Source: Syntrophaceae bacterium UBA5619
GTDB lineage: Bacteria; Desulfobacterota; Syntrophia; Syntrophales; UBA5619
Assembly: GCA_002424545.1 (NCBI GenBank)
Contig: DIKL01000070.1
Coordinates: 1-33,671 of the forward strand
Direction: 5' to 3'
DNA: 33,671 bases
Shown here: positions 24,366 through 32,873 of the stretch, piece by piece
Position numbering within the stretch: the first letter of the stretch is position 1
How the letters are laid out: each line of letters opens with the position of its first letter
Position numbers and translations under genes: made by a program
The notes under the pieces: generated by a model
The model's input: only the letters and a program-made list of their open reading frames with translations
Database searches by the model: none
What the model was told of the DNA's origin: nothing

Positions 24366-25334
24366 ATGCAGATACAGGACGTATTTCAGTACTATGGAAA
24401 CGACCTTAAGCGGGTCGAGGAACACATGGAGATGTACCTCCGTTCGGAGGTCCGCCTCATTCCGGAGATCATCAACCACCTGATCGGCAGCGGCGGCAAA
24501 CGTTTCCGGCCCCTGCTGCTGCTGGCCTCCGCGGACCTCTGCGGCTATCGGGGCGAGCGCCGCTATCCTCTGTCGGCAATCATCGAGTTCATCCACACGG
24601 CGAGCCTCCTCCACGACGACGTGATCGACGAGGCGGAAACCCGCCGGGGCAAGGTCTCGGCAAATCACGTCTGGGGAAACGCGGCCAGCGTCCTGGTTGG
24701 AGACTTCCTCTATTCCAAATCCTTCAAACTGATGACCGACGATGGAACCCCGGCCATCCTCAAGTTGATCTCCACGACGACGAATACCATGTCCGAGGGC
24801 GAGGTCTTTCAACTGATGAAGGCCGGCGACACGAATCTCACCGAAAAGGAGTACCTTCTCATCGTGGAGAAGAAGACGTCGATCCTGATTTCGGCGGCCT
24901 GCGCGATCGGCGGCATCCTCGGAAACGCCACGGAGAGCCAGATCGAGGCGCTGACCCGCTTCGGAATGAGGCTCGGCACCGCCTTCCAGATCACGGACGA
25001 CACCCTCGACTATGTGGCCCGGGAGGAGGAGTTCGGCAAGGCAATCGGACAGGACCTGAGCGAGGGGAAACTGACGCTTCCGCTCATCCGGACCATGCGG
25101 AAGTGCAACCCGGAGGAGAGGGCCTTTATCCGGACGGGAATCGAAACCAAGAATGCGGAAGCAAAGGATGCGATCATGGCCCTCATCCACCGCTACGACG
25201 GCATCCCCTACGCGCTGGGCAAGGCCAAGAACTGCATCGAAGAGGCGCGGGGGGTTCTGGCCCCGTTTCCCGACTCGGAGGCCAAAGCCGCGTTGCTGAC
25301 GATCGCGGACTATATCATCGAAAGACGGCTGTAA
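24366..25334 (+). CDS. Polyprenyl (octaprenyl-type) diphosphate synthase
   Basis: This trans-isoprenyl diphosphate synthase elongates farnesyl or geranyl diphosphate with isopentenyl diphosphate to make the quinone side chain. The 322-residue protein has GSGGKRFRP near 42-50, the first Asp-rich motif DDVIDEAETRRG (84-95) and the second, QITDDTLDY, near 209-217. The IspB-like layout and the bulky residues before the first motif suggest long-chain products for menaquinone or ubiquinone. ATG at 24366 is chosen because the promoter excludes the longer frame. It ends seven bases from the convergent RsbW-like gene. Confidence 0.9.
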   Translation: MQIQDVFQYYGNDLKRVEEHMEMYLRSEVRLIPEIINHLIGSGGKRFRPLLLLASADLCGYRGERRYPLSAIIEFIHTASLLHDDVIDEAETRRGKVSANHVWGNAASVLVGDFLYSKSFKLMTDDGTPAILKLISTTTNTMSEGEVFQLMKAGDTNLTEKEYLLIVEKKTSILISAACAIGGILGNATESQIEALTRFGMRLGTAFQITDDTLDYVAREEEFGKAIGQDLSEGKLTLPLIRTMRKCNPEERAFIRTGIETKNAEAKDAIMALIHRYDGIPYALGKAKNCIEEARGVLAPFPDSEAKAALLTIADYIIERRL

Positions 25335-25341
25335 TCCTTCA

Positions 25342-25770
25342 TCAAAGCATCGGATCGGCATCAATCGGCAGGGTGAGGATATTTCTTTCGCCTTCCCGCC
25401 GGTAACGGACGGCGGGAACCAGCTGTTTCACGAAGAATACCCCCAATCCGCCGATTTTTCTCTCTTCAATCCCGGCCCGCAGATCGGGATCCTGATGGGA
25501 AAGGGGATCGAACGGGGTCCCTCGATCGGCGACTTCAACCAGCACCCGGCCGCCGTCCTCGAGCCGGCAGGCAACCTCCACTTCACCGTCCCGGCCCGCA
25601 TAGGCATAGCGGAAGATGTTTACGAGGATCTCCTCCATCGCCAGCTCGACCTCGCGGAGCCTCGCCTCTCCGATGCCCTGCGACGCCAGGCAGGACCGCA
25701 CGAACGCCAGCGAAGTTTGCAGAGACCCCATGGAGGCGGGAACCCGGATATGCGCGGGAATTTGTTTCAT
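25342..25770 (-). CDS. RsbW-like anti-sigma/serine kinase ATPase
   Basis: The 142-residue protein is a GHKL-type ATPase of the RsbW/SpoIIAB group. The N box ELAMEEILVNIFRYAY lies at about 42-57, ADRGTPFDP near 85, and the glycine-rich lid GGLGVFFVKQL near 108. Such proteins phosphorylate a STAS-domain antagonist, bind a sigma factor, or both. Its ATG directly follows the stop of the STAS gene, so the two are a coupled pair. No sigma factor or PP2C phosphatase gene is in view, so the final target is unknown. Confidence 0.85.
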   Translation of the reverse strand: MKQIPAHIRVPASMGSLQTSLAFVRSCLASQGIGEARLREVELAMEEILVNIFRYAYAGRDGEVEVACRLEDGGRVLVEVADRGTPFDPLSHQDPDLRAGIEERKIGGLGVFFVKQLVPAVRYRREGERNILTLPIDADPML

Positions 25771-26103
25771 TCAGGGCTGACGGAGGGCTTCTTCCTCCGT
25801 ATCGAAAATCTTGAATATCGAACCGAATCCGGAGATCTTGAAAACGTCCTTGACCGGACCCTGTAGCCCGGCGAAGATCATCTCCCCCCCCTTCGCCTTG
25901 AGTTGCTTCGCCGTGGACAGGATGCTCCTCAGCCCGGCGCTGCTGATATACTCGAGGCCCTTGAAATCAACAACCAGCTTATAATTCCCGCCTGCCATCA
26001 ACGCGGCCAGACCCTTCTCGAACTCGCCCGCCGTCAGCGCGTCGATCCGGCCCTTCACGGAAACCACAGAGGCGCTTCCTTCCTTTTTTACGGTAATCTC
26101 CAT
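25771..26103 (-). CDS. STAS-domain anti-sigma factor antagonist (RsbV-like)
   Basis: The 110-residue product is a single STAS domain. The phosphorylatable serine lies in LEYISSAGLRSIL (about 50-62), and VVSVKGRIDALTAGEFEKGL forms the first strand-helix. In the partner-switching scheme the unphosphorylated form binds the RsbW-like kinase and frees its target. The frame is open from 26193, but the ATG at 26103 with AGGGGGG upstream is the natural start. Region 26104-26394 upstream holds no gene; I see only weak promoter-like sequence in it. Confidence 0.88.
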   Translation of the reverse strand: MEITVKKEGSASVVSVKGRIDALTAGEFEKGLAALMAGGNYKLVVDFKGLEYISSAGLRSILSTAKQLKAKGGEMIFAGLQGPVKDVFKISGFGSIFKIFDTEEEALRQP

Positions 26104-26394
26104 TTTCCCCCCCTTCAGACCCTTCCCAACACGGTTGAAACGGCAACTTCCAAGATACCCGTTCCGCCGTCGGCCATTTTGAATCGGCGGCAAACAGGAC
26201 GATGAAACAACGTCGTCGGTTCATGGCATATTTTTGATGCGATGTCAAAATCAGATCCATTTTCACCGGAAATCGGGTAAATGTCCGGAACGGAGCAGGA
26301 TCATTCCCGAGGCCGGGGAATTCGGCAGATTTTCGTTGAATTTTGCATGGGCCTATGCGCATAGAGATAAAAAATACATCCTCGGAAAGTGATT

Positions 26395-27108
26395 ATGAAA
26401 TTCCTGAAATGCGTCGCAACGATTTTCGTGGTTCTATCCATCCTTTCCGCCGCCGAACTCGTAATGGCGGCCTCGCCGGAAGAATCCTTCCGGAAGAGCT
26501 TCCCCAAAGTCCGTGCGGACGCCATCCGTCCCGCCGCCGTCCCGGGCCTCTACGAGGTGGTCTCGGGAAGCCGGGTTATCTACTACGCCCCGGGTTCCGA
26601 ACACCTTCTCTACGGACCGATGATAAACCGGGAGGGGAAGAACTTGACGGAAGAGCGCGAACTGGAAATTCTGGGACAGGGATTGAAACGGGTCCCCCTG
26701 GAAAAGGCCGTCCGGATCGGCGACGGTCCCCATCAGGTGATCGAAATCACCGACCCGGACTGCACGTACTGCCGAAAGGCGTCGGCCTATCTCTCCGGAA
26801 GAAAAGAGGTGACCCGGCATATCTTTTTCTTTCCGCTGGCCATGCACCCCAATGCCGAGGCGAAGGTCCGGCACATCTTCTGCTCCGAGAACCGCGCCAA
26901 AGTCTATGAAGAGGCGATGGCCGGAAAGTTGGACGATATGAAATTTACCCCCTGCAAGACGGCCGCGGTGGAGGACCTGCTCAAGGCCCACCGGGAGATC
27001 GGCGACCGTGTCGGGGTCACGGGAACACCCCTCTTCCTGATCGACGGCCAGGTTGTTTTCGGGGCGGACATCCCGCGGATGGAAAAGATCCTGAGCGGCA
27101 AGAAATGA
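26395..27108 (+). CDS. DsbC-like periplasmic thiol:disulfide interchange protein
   Basis: The 237-residue precursor starts with a signal peptide (MKFLKCVATIFVV, cleavage near VMAAS). A short DsbC-type N-terminal dimerisation region follows, then a thioredoxin fold with active site C123-T-Y-C126 (ITDPDCTYCRKA) and cis-proline in GVTGTPLFLIDG. Family members reshuffle wrong disulfides in periplasmic proteins. A GTG six bases earlier is less likely than ATG at 26395. The next gene overlaps it by four bases, and a VKOR-DsbA fusion lies one gene further, making a small oxidative folding cluster. Confidence 0.88.
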   Translation: MKFLKCVATIFVVLSILSAAELVMAASPEESFRKSFPKVRADAIRPAAVPGLYEVVSGSRVIYYAPGSEHLLYGPMINREGKNLTEERELEILGQGLKRVPLEKAVRIGDGPHQVIEITDPDCTYCRKASAYLSGRKEVTRHIFFFPLAMHPNAEAKVRHIFCSENRAKVYEEAMAGKLDDMKFTPCKTAAVEDLLKAHREIGDRVGVTGTPLFLIDGQVVFGADIPRMEKILSGKK

Positions 27109-28322
27109 CCGGGACAACGGCCATGCTGAACGAAACCGATCTGGAGCGATACGCCGAAGTGCTGCTCTGGGGCCTTCATACGGCCAGGCGCGGACGTTTC
27201 CGGAAAGGAAACGTGATCCTCGTCCAGTACGACCAAGCCGCTTTGCGGCTGGCCGAGATTCTCTATGACCGGATCATCGCCGCCGGCATGAACCCGCTGC
27301 AACGGATGGGGCTCACGGCCGGCATGGAACGTTCCTTCTTCGGAAGGTCCGGTGTACGCCAGCTCGTTTTCCAGCCCCCGGGCGAAAAAGAACTCTGTGG
27401 AAACCTCCACGGCCGGATCTACCTCCATGCCCCTGATTCCCTGACCCACCTCCGGGAGATTGACCCGGCCCGGATCGGCAAGGCGCTGGTCGCCCGCAAG
27501 CCGCTCCGCGACATCCTGGAGCGGCGGGAGCGGGAGGGATTCTACGGCTGGACCCTCTGCACGCTGCCGACGGCGGAACTCGCCCGGCAGGCCCGGACGA
27601 CGCAGGAACTCTACTCGGAACAGATCATTCGGGCCTGTTATCTGGATCGGGAGAACCCGGCCGGGAAATGGGAGGAGATCAGACGGGACGCCCATACCCT
27701 CAAGCGATGGCTGGAAAGCCTGGATGCATCCTTTTTCCATATCGAATCCGCCCGGTGCGACCTTCGAATCACGCCGGGGATGCAGCGGAAATGGGCGGGA
27801 ATCTCCGGCCACAACATTCCGAGTTTCGAACTGTTCGTCTCCCCGGACTGGCGCGGCAGCGAGGGGACCTATTACGCGAACCTCCCCTCCTACCGGAGCG
27901 GCAATTATGTCGAGGGGGTAAGATTGACCTTTGAACGGGGGAATGCCGTCCGGATCCACGCCGAAACCGGCGAGGCGTTCACCGTCCAACAACTCGGGAT
28001 GGATCGGGGGGCGAAACGGATCGGCGAGTTTGCGCTGACCGACCGGCGCTTCTCGCGGATCGACCGGTTCATGGCCGACACCCTGTTCGATGAAAATTTC
28101 GGCGGGGAGCATGGAAGCTGCCACATCGCCGTCGGGGCCTCGTACGCCGACACCTTCGCCGGCGATCCCGCCGCCCTGAACGGCGCGCTGAAAAAAAGGC
28201 TGGGCTTCAACGAGTCTTCCCTCCACTGGGACCTGGTGAACACGGAGGACAAAACGGTCACCGCGCATCTCACCACCGGGAAAAGGGTCGTCATCTATGA
28301 AAACGGGCGTTTCCGGCACTGA
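27105..28322 (+). CDS. M29-family metallo-aminopeptidase (AmpS/AmpT-like)
   Basis: The 405-residue protein fits the M29 aminopeptidases, cytoplasmic two-metal enzymes that remove N-terminal residues from short peptides. Candidate metal and catalytic residues are E242 (NIPSFELFVSPD), E308 (RIGEFALTD), H340 and Y347 (CHIAVGASYADTF), and H374 and D376 (SSLHWDLV). Their spacing closely follows the known set of the family. No signal peptide is visible. It starts inside the dsbC-like stop (ATGA); a second ATG at 27123 is possible. Placement between two disulfide genes looks like a transcriptional convenience. Confidence 0.85.
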   Translation: MTGTTAMLNETDLERYAEVLLWGLHTARRGRFRKGNVILVQYDQAALRLAEILYDRIIAAGMNPLQRMGLTAGMERSFFGRSGVRQLVFQPPGEKELCGNLHGRIYLHAPDSLTHLREIDPARIGKALVARKPLRDILERREREGFYGWTLCTLPTAELARQARTTQELYSEQIIRACYLDRENPAGKWEEIRRDAHTLKRWLESLDASFFHIESARCDLRITPGMQRKWAGISGHNIPSFELFVSPDWRGSEGTYYANLPSYRSGNYVEGVRLTFERGNAVRIHAETGEAFTVQQLGMDRGAKRIGEFALTDRRFSRIDRFMADTLFDENFGGEHGSCHIAVGASYADTFAGDPAALNGALKKRLGFNESSLHWDLVNTEDKTVTAHLTTGKRVVIYENGRFRH

Positions 28323-28423
28323 AGACCGGCCCGCGGAGGACGGATCTGAAAATCCTTGACCCTGACGGGGTGAAAAGGGTAAGAAACCGTCGTTTTCAAT
28401 CCTGAGGGAGGACTTCGAATTTC

Positions 28424-29350
28424 ATGAAAAAGCTTCTGTCCCGGAAGAGGCGTTTTCTGACCATCCTGCTGGCGCTGATCGGCATTGCCGTCACGGTCGC
28501 CTATGCCCTCTGCCTGGGCGCCTGCAGTTATTTGAAGGGCGATATCCTGGGGATCGACCTCAAATACCTGGGCATCTTCTACATGGCCGTTGTTCTGCTT
28601 CTCGCTTGGTTCAGAAAACCCGTTCTCTCTCTCCTGCTCCTGGCCTTCGGCGCGGGCGGAGAGATCTTCCTGGTCGGCTACCAGATCCATACCGGCATCT
28701 TCTGCCCCTATTGCCTCGCCTTCGGCGCAACGATCCTGCTGGCGTTTGCCGTGAATTTCGAGCGGACCCGGAAGGCGTTGGCCGCGCTGGCCGCCGCCGC
28801 GGGACTTCTCTTCTTTCTTCTGTTTTTCTCCGGTTCCGCAACGCCCGTCTATGCCGCCGAGCCGGTCCTGTCCGCCTTCGGCACGGGCCCCGTGGAGGTG
28901 CGCCTGTATACGGATTACTTCTGCGCACCCTGCGCGGCCGAGGAGGCGGAGGTTATCTCCCTCGTTACCGAACTCATCGACAAGAGCCGCGTCCGGGTTC
29001 TCTTTATCGACACGCCGGTCCACCCGGAAACGGTCCTCTACGCCGATTATTTCCTCGCGGCGCTGAACGCAAGGAAAGATTTCCGGCAGGCGGTCGCGGC
29101 CCGTGGCGCCCTCTTCGAGGCCGCGGGCCAGAAAATCAAGGGGAAGGAGGCGCTGGAGGCTTTTCTGAAAGCCAAGGGGCTGGATATCCGGCCGTTCAAC
29201 ACGGCGCCGCTCTTCAAGACATTCGCCAACTACCTGAAAGAAGACAAGATCAACGCGACACCCACCTGCGTCATCATCGGTCCGACGGGGAAAAGTATCC
29301 TGGTCGGACAGGACAAGATCGCGAAAGGGCTTCGCGGCCTGCCCAGGTAG
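28424..29350 (+). CDS. VKOR-DsbA fusion, periplasmic disulfide-generating protein
   Basis: The first 140 residues are a VKOR-like membrane domain with about five helices. It has a loop cysteine pair C30/C34 (ALCLGACSYL) and the redox pair C94-P-Y-C97 next to the quinone site. From about residue 155 a thioredoxin/DsbA-like domain follows, with active site C167-A-P-C170 and cis-proline in INATPTCVII. VKOR passes electrons from DsbA to quinone, so the fusion makes new disulfides on one chain, replacing DsbA plus DsbB. ATG at 28424 has GGGAGGA nine bases upstream. It lies about 100 bases after the aminopeptidase gene and complements the DsbC-like isomerase. Confidence 0.87.
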   Translation: MKKLLSRKRRFLTILLALIGIAVTVAYALCLGACSYLKGDILGIDLKYLGIFYMAVVLLLAWFRKPVLSLLLLAFGAGGEIFLVGYQIHTGIFCPYCLAFGATILLAFAVNFERTRKALAALAAAAGLLFFLLFFSGSATPVYAAEPVLSAFGTGPVEVRLYTDYFCAPCAAEEAEVISLVTELIDKSRVRVLFIDTPVHPETVLYADYFLAALNARKDFRQAVAARGALFEAAGQKIKGKEALEAFLKAKGLDIRPFNTAPLFKTFANYLKEDKINATPTCVIIGPTGKSILVGQDKIAKGLRGLPR

Positions 29351-29430
29351 ATCCGGAACAGACACGGAAAGACGGCGGCAAGGCGCCGGCCGGAAGCCTG
29401 AAATTGGAAACGGGAGCATGGGAGCGGACC

Positions 29431-30444
29431 GTGATTTTGCATGCCTCTGAGCCGGAGAAAGGACCCTCGGTGGGCAACCCGGATGATTTTGTAAGGGCTT
29501 TTCTGTTCGGAACTTCCGGCATCCTGAAGGATGGACAGGCCCTTCGTTCGACGCTGCGGATGGACGACAAAACCCAGGGGTGGGTCGGGATTCCGCACGG
29601 GGGCGTCGCGATGGGCGCCATGGCCGACCTCGCCTTTGCCCTGATGGGGGAAGCCGACGGCCCGTTCGGCCCGTACCCTTTCTCGATCGATTATCGCATG
29701 GGCGGCGCGAGCGCCCGTCTGGGCGACAAGCTTCAGATCGAGCTGACCGCAACGGAAGGCGGGGCGAGAGGCGTCATGGTCAAGGACCCCAAAGCGGCTC
29801 CCTACCTGTCGGCGACGTTTCGCTTTGCGCACGATGATCCATCGCAACGGGAAACCTTCCAGTCCTATCTGCCCGCCCATGCCGGCGATATCGAAAACCG
29901 GATGCTCCCGCTGCCTTCCTACCGGAATTGCTTTGTCTGCGGGTTCGCGCGCCGGGAACCCGGCCTCGAACGGCGATTCTACGTTCTGGACACGCCGGAC
30001 CGGCAAAAAATCGTGGTCTCCCCGGTCGGATGCGCCGGCAACAGCGGAGAGGCCTTCTACCGGTTTCAGCGGCGCGGACGCCTGCACCCCTTGCCATTGC
30101 TGGCCCTTCTCGATGAGATCATCGGCTGGGGCGGGTTTCTGCTCGCCGCGAGCGGCGGCGTGACGGTGAAAGCGAGTTACACCTTCTATCGGGATATTCG
30201 GGCCGGGGAACCTCTTTTGGTTTTCGGGCGGGGAGAGAAGATCCGGGGCCATAACGCATCGCGGCTGCTGTTCTGGGCCTCCGGCGGCGCGGCGGCGGTT
30301 TGCGGCAATGGCATCCTGGAACCCGTGGTGGTTGCCTCCGGCCAGTACCTGGGCGTCGGCGCGCTGACGGAACAGATGAGACGAGAACTACTGCCGGCGG
30401 ATCTGACCCATCGCGCTTTTCAACTTGCGGGCGCAGGAGAATGA
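29431..30444 (+). CDS. Double hot-dog-fold protein, thioesterase-like
   Basis: The 337-residue product appears to hold two hot-dog domains. The first has IPHGGVAMGAMADLAFALMG (54-73), like the HGG motif of PaaI-type thioesterases. The second has LPLLALLDEIIGWGGFLLA (about 221-239) followed by VTVKASYTFYRDIRAGEPL. NCFVCGFARREPGLERRF (166-183) precedes the second domain, a Cys-x2-Cys segment seen in some hot-dog proteins. The frame is open far upstream, in antisense-like low-quality sequence overlapping the VKOR gene, so GTG 29431 with GGAG seven bases earlier is chosen; the exact start is uncertain. An acyl-CoA thioesterase or dehydratase role is possible, but the substrate is unknown. Confidence 0.65.
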   Translation: MILHASEPEKGPSVGNPDDFVRAFLFGTSGILKDGQALRSTLRMDDKTQGWVGIPHGGVAMGAMADLAFALMGEADGPFGPYPFSIDYRMGGASARLGDKLQIELTATEGGARGVMVKDPKAAPYLSATFRFAHDDPSQRETFQSYLPAHAGDIENRMLPLPSYRNCFVCGFARREPGLERRFYVLDTPDRQKIVVSPVGCAGNSGEAFYRFQRRGRLHPLPLLALLDEIIGWGGFLLAASGGVTVKASYTFYRDIRAGEPLLVFGRGEKIRGHNASRLLFWASGGAAAVCGNGILEPVVVASGQYLGVGALTEQMRRELLPADLTHRAFQLAGAGE

Positions 30445-30512
30445 GGTCATAATTCATCAATACATCACGGCGTTATCCGTACGTATCGGAAAAACAGGGA
30501 TAGAACCAAATC

Positions 30513-30546
30513 AAAAGGGCAGGGGCGCAAAGGTCCCTGCCCTTTT
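30513..30546. terminator. Bidirectional intrinsic terminator
   Basis: AAAAGGGCAGGG and CCCTGCCCTTTT form a perfect 12-bp stem with a 10-base loop between the convergent hot-dog gene and the NAD(P)HX repair gene, serving both. Confidence 0.88.
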
Positions 30547-30590
30547 CGTGAACGTTCGATCGCCCTGAACGGGATCGCCAAGTCCCGAAT

Positions 30591-32165
30591 TCAGGCGATC
30601 AGCGGAACGTCATACCGGCCGGCAATCTGCTCGTCGAGGCCTTCCCGATCCTGTTTCAGCGCATAGGGGAGGTAGTTGAGGATGTCCTGGGCCGTGATCC
30701 CGTCCTCCCCCTTGTCGGCGGCCGCCAGATCCCCGGCAAAGCCGTGAAGGAAGACCCCTTTGCGCACCGCCGCCTCCAACGGGAGGCCGAGGCCCGACAT
30801 CGCGGCAATCGTCCCGGTCAGCACATCTCCGGCCCCCGCCGTCGCCATCCCCGGATTACCGCTCAGATTGATGAAAACCCGTCCATCCGGCGTCCCGATC
30901 AGCGAATGGGCGCCCTTCAGCACGATCCAGGCCTTCAGGTCGGCGCAGGCGCCCCGGAGGATTGGAATCCGCCCGTTTTCGATTTCGGAGACGGACTGAT
31001 CGGTGAGGCGGGACATCTCCCCCGGATGGGGGGTCAGAATCGTCGGCGCGCAGCGCCCCTGGAGGATCTCCGGTCGATCCGCCAACGCGGTGATTCCATC
31101 GCCGTCCACTAGAAGCGGCCTCTCGATCCCGGCGGCCAGTTCCCGGACGAGTTCCTGCGTCTCTTCCGCCAGGGAGAGACCGGGACCGATGACGACCATA
31201 TCCGCCCGCCGGGCGCATGCAAGGAGCGTATCCTTGTTCTTCAAAGAGAGACTTCCTTCCGTGGTTTCCGCCTGCGGAACGAAGACGATCTCGCTCCCGC
31301 GCGTCGCGAGGAAGGGGGTCATCGACCAGGGAGCGGCGAGGCGGGCATACCCCCCGCCCGCCTTCAGCAACGACATGGCGGAGAAATAGGGGGCGCCGAA
31401 ATAACCGGCGGCGCCGGCAATGAACAGGACATCTCCCACGGAACCCTTATGGGCCGTCGGCTCCCGCTGCGGCAGCGGGATAGATGCGTTCGTCTCGACC
31501 GGGATTGCCTCGTCGTCGTACAGGGAGGGAGGGAAGGAGATGTGCGAAACATGGAGCCGGCCGCAGAGACCGAAGCCCGGGTAGAGCATATTGCCGATTT
31601 TGGGAAGGCCGAAGGCAACCGTATGGTCCGCCCGGACCGCCGCCCCGAGGATTTCGCCGGTATCGCCGTGGACGCCGGAGGGAATATCCAGGCTGAGTAC
31701 CGGACGGCCGCTTGCATTGATCAGATCGATCGCTTTCCGGCAGAGACCGTCCACGTCGCGGTCGAGACCCGTCCCGAACAGCGCGTCGATAATCCCGTCC
31801 GCATGGAGAATCGCCGAGCGGATTGCGACGGCATCGGAAACCCTGTTCACCTCCACCGGGAGCTTCGAGAGGATCGCAAAATTGGTTTTTGCCGCCCCCC
31901 GGAAACGATCGGGATCGCCGAACAGGAAGACCCGGGGGATCCCTCCTCCCGAAAGGATGTGGCGCGCCGCAACGAATCCATCGCCGCCGTTGTTCCCGGC
32001 CCCGCAACACAGGACGTAGCGTCTCCCCGCGACCCCCCATTCCCGGGAAAGAACCTCATAAGCCGCCCGCCCTGCATTTTCCATGAGGAGCTCCTCCGAA
32101 ATTCCGAACTCTTCAATGGCCCGGCGATCCATCGCCCTCATCTCACCGACGCTGCTGACCTTCAT
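30591..32165 (-). CDS. nnr: Bifunctional NAD(P)H-hydrate epimerase / ADP-dependent NAD(P)H-hydrate dehydratase
   Basis: This metabolite-repair enzyme restores NADH and NADPH from their damaged hydrates. The 524-residue protein has the full two-domain form. An N-terminal YjeF-type epimerase domain (about 1-215) carries CGAGNNGGDGFVAARHI near 55 and SLDIPSGVHGDTG near 155. A C-terminal ribokinase-like dehydratase domain follows, with LTPHPGEMSRL near 378 and the nucleotide/catalytic loop NPGMATAGAGDVLTGTIAAM near 440. It sits alone between a terminator and an AT-rich region and is unrelated to the phosphonate genes. Confidence 0.93.
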   Translation of the reverse strand: MKVSSVGEMRAMDRRAIEEFGISEELLMENAGRAAYEVLSREWGVAGRRYVLCCGAGNNGGDGFVAARHILSGGGIPRVFLFGDPDRFRGAAKTNFAILSKLPVEVNRVSDAVAIRSAILHADGIIDALFGTGLDRDVDGLCRKAIDLINASGRPVLSLDIPSGVHGDTGEILGAAVRADHTVAFGLPKIGNMLYPGFGLCGRLHVSHISFPPSLYDDEAIPVETNASIPLPQREPTAHKGSVGDVLFIAGAAGYFGAPYFSAMSLLKAGGGYARLAAPWSMTPFLATRGSEIVFVPQAETTEGSLSLKNKDTLLACARRADMVVIGPGLSLAEETQELVRELAAGIERPLLVDGDGITALADRPEILQGRCAPTILTPHPGEMSRLTDQSVSEIENGRIPILRGACADLKAWIVLKGAHSLIGTPDGRVFINLSGNPGMATAGAGDVLTGTIAAMSGLGLPLEAAVRKGVFLHGFAGDLAAADKGEDGITAQDILNYLPYALKQDREGLDEQIAGRYDVPLIA

Positions 32166-32589
32166 CTTTCACCCCCGTTGCCGGCTTTCTCTCTGCCGCG
32201 GAAATCCCGTGATCCCTGGCCCGGGAATGGTCCGCGCCTCCCCGGGATGTGTCGTAAAAGGGAATATCTTTTCATAATCCGCCCCTGGATTGTCTTCGCC
32301 TGGATTATATGCCAAACAGAAAACTTTGCAACACGCTTCCGTCAGTGATGAGAGGGCAGTTAGGCTCCGGTGAGGTTTTGGGAGATGTCATGAACTGAGT
32401 TATACTGCGAGATTTTTGACTGCCTTTCTCTTGGTCAGCATCGAAATGTATATCAAGGGGAAGGCTGATTTGGCTAAATATGATAGCACCTACCTATACG
32501 TAACATAATCCATATTTGCTATTGATATTAATATATTAGCTTGTATTTACATTTTCATAAATTCCATGCCCCGTCAAGGATTATTTGTT
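32166..32589. other. 424-bp AT-rich intergenic region
   Basis: I see no gene, tRNA or clear terminator. Base composition falls sharply after about 32260 compared with the GC-rich block to the left, coinciding with the start of the orphan-gene/recombinase segment. This may mark the border of acquired DNA; no attachment-site repeat could be recognised. Confidence 0.45.
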
Positions 32590-32841
32590 CTATTTGTGCC
32601 TGTGCCTCAATTGCCCTGCTTTTTTCTGGTCATAACCGATATCAGCTCTCGAGATACCATAGATCCTGAATGGTAACTTAAAACCGAATTCGCTGATCAG
32701 GATATCCCCGTCAAAATCCGTTATCATGGATATGTCGCAGGCATTCCTGTAGTTACTGAACCAGGTCGTATTGTCATTCGTGAACTCTACTTCAACCGTT
32801 TCGATCCTGCCTTTTTGAGGATTATAAACACTCTTTTCCAT
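32590..32841 (-). CDS. Small protein of unknown function
   Basis: The 83-residue product is not recognised. It has no signal peptide, membrane segment or cysteines, and contains an aromatic, acidic middle (NTTWFSNYRNACDISMITDFDGDILISEFGFKL region) and a basic end (QLRHRHK). AAGGAGA lies about nine bases before the ATG, supporting translation. It follows the recombinase gene on the same strand, 32 bases away, so it may be cargo of, or a helper to, the same element. Its codon use is more AT-rich than that of the left-hand genes. Confidence 0.55.
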   Translation of the reverse strand: MEKSVYNPQKGRIETVEVEFTNDNTTWFSNYRNACDISMITDFDGDILISEFGFKLPFRIYGISRADIGYDQKKAGQLRHRHK

Positions 32842-32873
32842 ATGCTGTGTCTCCTTTCATCCACATTTTTCTT

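Noticed and set aside
28295..29752. 485-codon minus-strand open frame opposite the VKOR-DsbA fusion
   Set aside because: Low-complexity Arg/Pro/Gln-rich translation, no start signal, fully antisense to a recognised protein.
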